DNA of 64,000 bases from DASXRA01 sp036506155 (GTDB lineage: Bacteria; Actinomycetota; Actinomycetes; Mycobacteriales; Jatrophihabitantaceae): positions 22,686 to 86,685 of the forward strand of contig DASXSF010000025.1 in the NCBI GenBank assembly GCA_036506155.1, written 5' to 3'. Under the pieces are notes generated by a model. That model worked only from the letters and a program-made list of their open reading frames with translations, was not told where the DNA came from and did no database searches. A program made the position numbers and the translations under genes. Below, in pieces: positions 59,912 through 64,000 of the stretch (within the stretch, counting starts at the first letter, position 1; each line of letters opens with the position of its first letter).

Positions 59912-61264
59912 CTAGCTGGGCAGGCCGCGCCAGCCGTCCGGATCGACGCCGCCAGGAACCGGCGCGGCAGGGTCGTAGGGCGCGCGGGTAAAGACGAAAG
60001 TGCCCACGTCGAGGTGGGTGACCCGGCCGCTCGCATCCCGCCCGATCCGCAGCCGCTCCCCGGCGTAGTAGCCCTCGAGGCCGGTCCAGGTGCCGTCCGG
60101 TTCGGGACGGAACCGGGACGCTCGCCCCGAACCGCGCAGCGGTTCGAGCCGCAACTGCCGGTCGGGGAGGAGGTACACGCCGTACCCGGTCGGCCCCCAG
60201 TACCAGGCGCCGGTAAGGGCGAGCAGCTCGTCGTCGAACGTCTGCACCGGATGCCACGGCGGCGGCAGCGGCGGCTCGTGCGACGCGACGATGCCGATCA
60301 GCTCGCCGGCCAGGCTGCCGATCTGGATGCCGGAGGTCGCGTTTGCCAGGGCGATCGCGCCGAGCCGTTCCTCGGCGCTGATCCACACCGCGGCGAGGAA
60401 ACCGGGCATCGACCCGGTGTGCCCGACCAGGGTTCGGTCACCGTCGTAGAGCACTTGCATACCAAGGCCGTACCCCTGGGTACGTTCCGTGCTTGCAGAG
60501 GCCGGCGCGCGCATCTCCTCCAATGTCTCGAGTCGCAGCACAGCCGGATCACCCTCGGCCAGGAAGCGCACGAACCTGCACAGGTCGGTGACCGTCGACC
60601 AGAGCTGGCCGGCCGGCGCCATCGGCCCGGCGTCCTCGGCCGGCTCCGGCAGCAGCACGTCCGCCCAAGGGTGAACCGCCCACCCGGACGCGTGCGGCTG
60701 CTGCGGCATGAGGGTCGTGCGCGTCATGCCGAGCGGCTCGAGAATGTCGCGCCGCAGCGCCTCACCCCAGGGCGTGCCGCGAAGCTGCGCGACCAGCGCC
60801 CCGAGTACGCCGAAGCCCGGGTTGGAGTAGTGGAAGCGGCGCCCGGCGGGATGGCGCAGGAGGTCGGCGCCCAGCGCATCGGACAGAGCCGGTACGCCTG
60901 GTACCCGCTCCCACCACGCTCCGGCGGACTCGGACGCCAACCCCCCCGTGTGCCCGAGCAGTTCGGTGATGCGCACATCGCTCACGGGCGTCCCTGGCAG
61001 GTGCTTGCCGAGTGGATCGGCGAGGTCGAGCCACCCCTCGTCGCGCAGCCGCATCACCTGCACCGCGACGAATGTCTTGGAGATCGACCCGATGCGGTAC
61101 TGCGTGTTGTCGCGCGAATCGCCGACCGCACCCCATCCGCCCGTCCAGACCGGCGCGCCGTCGCGCACGACCGCGCCGACGAGCGATGGAGCGCGTCCCT
61201 CGACCTGTGCGGTGGCGATCCGGTGCAGCAGGGCGTGCCGAGTGGCGGGGAGCAATTCGCTCAT
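59912..61264 (-). CDS. serine beta-lactamase-like hydrolase (class C/DD-peptidase family)
   Basis: 450 residues, no signal peptide. The penicillin-binding-protein motifs are S60-x-x-K63 (GSISKTF), Y146-x-N148 (HYSNPG) and HTGS (GHTGSMPG). A C-terminal lipocalin-like domain (residues ~340-450, ALTGAWYWGPTGYGVYLLP) follows. Cytoplasmic family members are esterases or peptidases; resistance cannot be inferred. ATG 61264 is chosen; ATG 61276 is an alternative. Confidence 0.9.
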   Translation of the reverse strand: MSELLPATRHALLHRIATAQVEGRAPSLVGAVVRDGAPVWTGGWGAVGDSRDNTQYRIGSISKTFVAVQVMRLRDEGWLDLADPLGKHLPGTPVSDVRITELLGHTGGLASESAGAWWERVPGVPALSDALGADLLRHPAGRRFHYSNPGFGVLGALVAQLRGTPWGEALRRDILEPLGMTRTTLMPQQPHASGWAVHPWADVLLPEPAEDAGPMAPAGQLWSTVTDLCRFVRFLAEGDPAVLRLETLEEMRAPASASTERTQGYGLGMQVLYDGDRTLVGHTGSMPGFLAAVWISAEERLGAIALANATSGIQIGSLAGELIGIVASHEPPLPPPWHPVQTFDDELLALTGAWYWGPTGYGVYLLPDRQLRLEPLRGSGRASRFRPEPDGTWTGLEGYYAGERLRIGRDASGRVTHLDVGTFVFTRAPYDPAAPVPGGVDPDGWRGLPS

Positions 61265-61333
61265 GCCACGAAACATAGCCGGGCGGAGAAAACAGGTTGC
61301 CGCGACGGGAACGCCGCTGGGACGGTCGTCGTC

Positions 61334-62332
61334 ATGGCGCTCGAGATCGTTGCGGTAGATCCGGACGATGCGGCTCGCTTCGAGGCGTGGCGGGCTGTTC
61401 TGGAGGCATCCCAACGCGTCGAGTACGGCGACGAGCACGCCGTCCATTCACTGGACGAGGTCCGCGCAAGCTTCCGCGACCAGCGCTATGAGCGGCGCCT
61501 GGCCTGGGCCGCCGTTCGCGACGGCACCGTTGCCGGACACCTCGACGTAGCACTGGCCCTGACGGACAACACGCACCGCCTCGACTTCACCGTTGCGGTG
61601 CACCCTGAGCACCGGCGCCGGAGCATCGGCAGCGCGCTGCTCGAGCACGTCGAGCGGATGGCCCGCGCAGAGCACCGCGCTGTGCTCGGCGCGGAGTCGG
61701 ATGTCGCGACCGGGCACGACGATCCGGCCGCGGGCTTCGCCGCACGGCACGGCTTCACGTCCGCCCAGCGCGAGCTGCGCAGCCGGCTCGTGCTACCGGT
61801 CGACGTCGCGGCCGCCCGCGCCGAGGCGGAGAAGCATGCCGACGGCTACGAGGTGCTGACGTCCTGGGACGGCATACCCGACGAGTGGCTCGTCGACCGG
61901 GCGCTGCTGTCGCAGCGGATGAGCACGGACCCGCCGATGGGCGCCCTCGACTACGCGGAGGAGGCATGGGACACCGAGCGGGTGCGCCGCATCTTCGGAC
62001 TCGCCCGCGAGCAGCGGCGGCGTGTCGTGGAGACGGTGGCGCGCCACCGGGCGAGCGGCCGGCTGGTCGGCTACACGACGATCGGCGTCGCCGAGCACAC
62101 GCCCGACGTTGCCTACCAGTGGGACACGCTCGTCCTGCATGCGCACCGAGGGCACCGTGTCGGGATGCTGCTCAAGTCGGCGAACCTACAGGCGCTGCTC
62201 GCCGAATTGCCCGGTGTGCGCTGCGTCCACACCTGGAACGCCAACGAGAACGAGCCGATGTTGCGCGTAAACCGCGCATTGGGCTTCGAGCCGATCGGCC
62301 AGATGACGGAGTGGCAAAAGACGATCAGCTAA
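61334..62332 (+). CDS. tandem GNAT-domain acetyltransferase
   Basis: 332 residues with two GNAT domains. The first has VAVHPEHRRRSIGSALLEH (CoA loop) and the second has TLVLHAHRGHRVGMLLKSAN and NANENEPMLRVNRALGFEP. Two-domain GNATs in Actinobacteria include mycothiol synthase and other small-molecule acetyltransferases; this one lacks the features of MshD known to me, so the substrate is left open. ATG 61334 is the first start after the divergent hydrolase. Its 3' end overlaps the DUF2237 gene by 8 bases. Confidence 0.88.
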   Translation: MALEIVAVDPDDAARFEAWRAVLEASQRVEYGDEHAVHSLDEVRASFRDQRYERRLAWAAVRDGTVAGHLDVALALTDNTHRLDFTVAVHPEHRRRSIGSALLEHVERMARAEHRAVLGAESDVATGHDDPAAGFAARHGFTSAQRELRSRLVLPVDVAAARAEAEKHADGYEVLTSWDGIPDEWLVDRALLSQRMSTDPPMGALDYAEEAWDTERVRRIFGLAREQRRRVVETVARHRASGRLVGYTTIGVAEHTPDVAYQWDTLVLHAHRGHRVGMLLKSANLQALLAELPGVRCVHTWNANENEPMLRVNRALGFEPIGQMTEWQKTIS

Positions 62333-62729
62333 GGGCGCTGGCGTCGGGTGGAACGTCCACCGCATGCTCGCGCAGCGCGTCGAGCGGGACGACGTCGAGC
62401 GCCCGCTCGTTCGTCGCCTCCAGGACGACCGGTGCGGCTACACCGGCCTCGTAAGACGCAAGCCATCGCAGTGCAACCACGCACCAGCGATCGCCGGGCC
62501 GCAGCCCCGGAAAGCGGAATTCGGGACGCGGCGTGCTCAGGTCATTGCCGATCTGCTGCTGGTGCTCAAGGAACTCCGCGCTGACAACCGCGCAGACCGT
62601 GTGGCTGCCGATGTCATCCGGGCCGGTGCTGCAGCAGCCGTCCCGGTAGAAACCGGTCAGCGGGTCGGCGCCGCACTCCGCAAGCGGGCCGCCCAGGACG
62701 TTGCGCTCTGCCGTCACCTGAGACAGCAT
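62325..62729 (-). CDS. DUF2237 family protein
   Basis: 134 residues matching DUF2237 across its length: NVLGGPLAECGADPLTGFYRDGCC, HTVCAVVSAEFLEHQQQIGNDLSTP, FPGLRPGDRWCVVALRW and PVVLEATNERALDVVPLDAL. The conserved cysteines (GCC, VCAV, RWC) suggest a metal site; function is unknown. ATG 62729 or GTG 62732 may be the start. Confidence 0.9.
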   Translation of the reverse strand: MLSQVTAERNVLGGPLAECGADPLTGFYRDGCCSTGPDDIGSHTVCAVVSAEFLEHQQQIGNDLSTPRPEFRFPGLRPGDRWCVVALRWLASYEAGVAAPVVLEATNERALDVVPLDALREHAVDVPPDASALS

Positions 62730-62865
62730 CACACGACGGCTCCCGGCACCCGCGTGAGAAACGCCGAGAAACGCTGGCCTGTAGCGGCCCACGCCGGCGG
62801 TGTGGTGTCCGGTTCGTCGGGCCCGTGGCAGCGTTTTGGCAGACTCCGCTAACCTGCGTCGCACG

Positions 62866-63174
62866 ATGACACGAAAACTCTCGCTAGAAGATGCGCAGTG
62901 GCGCGCCGAACAGCTGCACGACGACCTGTCCCGGATCGCCGAGCGCGACCCGGAGCAGGAGGTGCAGGGCCTAGCGCTGCCCGTGCTGGACGCGTGTTTC
63001 ACCGCGTTTCGAACGATGCCGCAGGTGGCGGATGACCCGGTGCTCAGCCGAATGATCGACGTCTTCTCCGCCCAGACGATCGCGGCCGGTGAGCCTATCC
63101 GCGCGGTCGATGCGCTCGTCGTTGTCGGGCAGATCATCGCGGTGATCGGCAAAGTGCCGCCACATGTCGGCTGA
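62866..63174 (+). CDS. small conserved hypothetical protein
   Basis: 102 residues, helical, acidic: MTRKLSLEDAQWRAEQLHDDLSRIAERDPEQEV, then LPVLDACFTAFRTMPQVADDPVLSRMIDVFSAQTIAAGEPIRAVDALVVVGQIIAVIG. I do not recognise the family. ATG 62866 opens it after a 136-bp gap divergent from DUF2237. A hairpin 21 bases past the stop could end its transcript. Confidence 0.65.
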   Translation: MTRKLSLEDAQWRAEQLHDDLSRIAERDPEQEVQGLALPVLDACFTAFRTMPQVADDPVLSRMIDVFSAQTIAAGEPIRAVDALVVVGQIIAVIGKVPPHVG

Positions 63175-63194
63175 GCCGGCCTAACAGGACATGA

Positions 63195-63227
63195 CGGCGT
63201 CCCGCTCAACCTTCGGGCGGGACACCG
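63195..63227 (+). terminator. hairpin terminator after the small hypothetical gene
   Basis: Stem CGG-c-GTCCCGC / GCGGGAC-a-CCG with an 11-base loop, 21 bases after the stop at 63174. No U-tract follows. It sits at the boundary between chromosomal genes and the integrase-end segment. Confidence 0.55.
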
Positions 63228-63242
63228 TGTCGATGCGGGTTG

Positions 63243-63455
63243 TTACTCGTCGCCGCGCAGCCACCTCTCCTGCGGGATGCCGCCGCTGCGGTGTGCGGGC
63301 TCCTGCTCGCGTCGCCGCGCGCGGCGCGGTGCCGCCGCGAGCAGCGCGTGTGCGATGGCGAGCAGCGCCGCGTTCCCGGGCGTCTCCTCGGTGGCACGGA
63401 TGAGCCGCTCAGCCTCGGCGTAGTGATGGCGGGGTGGTCGTGGTTGGGTTGGCAT
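63243..63455 (-). CDS. small hypothetical protein downstream of the integrase
   Basis: 70 residues: MPTQPRPPRHHYAEAERLIRATEETPGNAALLAIAHALLAAAPRRARRREQEPAHRS. It is Ala/Arg-rich with one helical core and has GGGGAGCG about 5 bases upstream of the ATG. It sits just downstream of the integrase gene on the same strand. It may belong to the integrated element, but no excisionase motif is visible. Confidence 0.42.
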   Translation of the reverse strand: MPTQPRPPRHHYAEAERLIRATEETPGNAALLAIAHALLAAAPRRARRREQEPAHRSGGIPQERWLRGDE

Positions 63456-63497
63456 CGGGTCGCTCCCCTGGTCTAGTCAGGCGGGGTTGATCAAGTG

Positions 63498-63528
63498 CCG
63501 GCCGTCCGTGTTCACGCACGGCGGCCGG
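63498..63528 (-). terminator. hairpin behind the integrase gene
   Basis: A 12-bp stem with one bulge (CCGGCCG-T-CCGTG / CACGG-CGGCCGG, six-base loop), eight bases after the integrase stop. It is likely the integrase terminator. Confidence 0.65.
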
Positions 63529-63536
63529 TGCGCTAG

Positions 63537-64000
63537 CTACTCGATAGGCCCGCCTGCCGTCCCGTAGATCGCCTGCCCGACCCGCTCGGCCGCGTCGCGG
63601 TCGGATCCGGGCAGCACGTGCGCGTACGTCTTGAGCAGCACCGCCGGGTCGTGCCCGAGGCGAGCCGCAACCACATGCACCGGCACGCCCGCGCTGACCA
63701 GCACGGTGCCGGAGGTGTGCCTCGTCCCGTGAATGGTCAGCGACGGGACGTCCACCCGGGCGACGAGCCTGCCGAACCGATGACTGACCGCGTCCGGGCT
63801 GAGCGCTTCGCCGAGTTCGTCGACGAACACGTGCTCGCCGCTTACGTAGGCCTCGCCCGCGGCCAGCCGCTCGGCGGCCGTCGCGGCACGCCAGCGGCGC
63901 AGCGTTGCCGCGGTGCGCGGGTGGATCTCGACGCGGCGCGCCTCGTCGTTCTTCAGGCTTCCCTCGACGATGCGCCGCTCGACCAGGACGCGGTTGCGCC
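63537..64000 (-). CDS. tyrosine recombinase/phage-type integrase (C-terminal part, cut by window edge)
   Basis: The last ~154 residues are visible and the 5' end is beyond base 64000. The catalytic domain carries the Arg II motif HGTRHTSGT, the LGH motif AARLGHDP and the nucleophile Tyr in LLKTYAHVLPG. The region VERRIVEGSLKNDEARRVEIHP holds the Arg/Lys beta-hairpin typical of phage and ICE integrases. It suggests an integrated element extending to the right of the window. No tRNA or attachment repeat was found near its 3' end. Confidence 0.92.
   Translation of the reverse strand, partial: RNRVLVERRIVEGSLKNDEARRVEIHPRTAATLRRWRAATAAERLAAGEAYVSGEHVFVDELGEALSPDAVSHRFGRLVARVDVPSLTIHGTRHTSGTVLVSAGVPVHVVAARLGHDPAVLLKTYAHVLPGSDRDAAERVGQAIYGTAGGPIE

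Noticed and set aside
63175..63540. tRNA gene as integration site near the integrase
   Set aside because: No acceptor stem, anticodon loop or T-loop sequence could be found.

Overview
The window is high-GC DNA from the chromosome of an actinobacterium. The signs are actinobacterial family proteins (DUF3027, DUF2530, DUF3263, a bacterial XPB helicase with its partner), many GTG starts, and stop/start overlaps of the ATGA or GTGA kind. Gene order from about 0.1 to 21 kb (SpoU methyltransferase, MarR, DUF2530, DUF3027, large MFS protein, extended cold-shock protein, small protein, Helicase_C_3-type protein, XPB) resembles, from memory, the Rv0881-Rv0861c block of Mycobacterium tuberculosis. Use of the futalosine menaquinone route (mqnB, mqnD) argues against Mycobacterium itself and fits a Frankia-like or other early-branching actinobacterial lineage. 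I cannot name the genus.

Layout. 0-9.5 kb: tRNA/rRNA methyltransferase, aldo/keto reductase, MarR-MFS efflux pair, PabB-PabC fusion, MFS protein and mqnB-mqnD. 9.6-21 kb: cold-shock protein, small protein plus XPB-associated protein, EamA exporter with Lrp regulator, 5'-3' exonuclease, a DeoR-controlled sugar operon (SIS isomerase, ROK kinase, class II aldolase), then XPB. 20.6-26.7 kb: beta-glucosidase and an ABC sugar importer opposite a ROK repressor. 26.8-33.9 kb: secreted DUF1906 protein, a frameshifted BNR lipoprotein, DeoR-galT, and a Na+/H+ antiporter with a UBP-type zinc finger. 34-38.8 kb: groEL under two CIRCE operators, a DinB2-type polymerase and small enzymes. 38.9-43.3 kb: cspA, GNAT, AKR, thrC behind a SAM-I riboswitch, LytR_C and DUF3263 proteins. 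43.5-49.4 kb: a WXG100-like/alpha-beta hydrolase pair, acyl-CoA synthetase and two AKRs. 49.5-56.1 kb: HtrA-like protease, then a DUF4129-MoxR-DUF58-S53 peptidase operon. 56.1-64 kb: class Ia nrdB and nrdA with NrdR boxes, serine hydrolase, GNAT, and a truncated tyrosine integrase at the right edge.

The most unusual signal lies between the genes. A ~115-bp multi-hairpin repeat occurs in four full copies and one shortened copy. Every one of these starts 0-5 nt after a stop codon and has the same polarity relative to that gene, and its stems are preserved by compensatory changes. Two further palindromic families also sit just after stop codons: a 47-nt hairpin exactly 16 nt after both nrdA and nrdB, and a GATCTTGGACTT hairpin after a DeoR gene and a serine hydrolase gene. 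Together they look like a lineage-specific system of mobile or recruited 3'-end elements. No rRNA, tRNA, CRISPR array or insertion sequence was seen.
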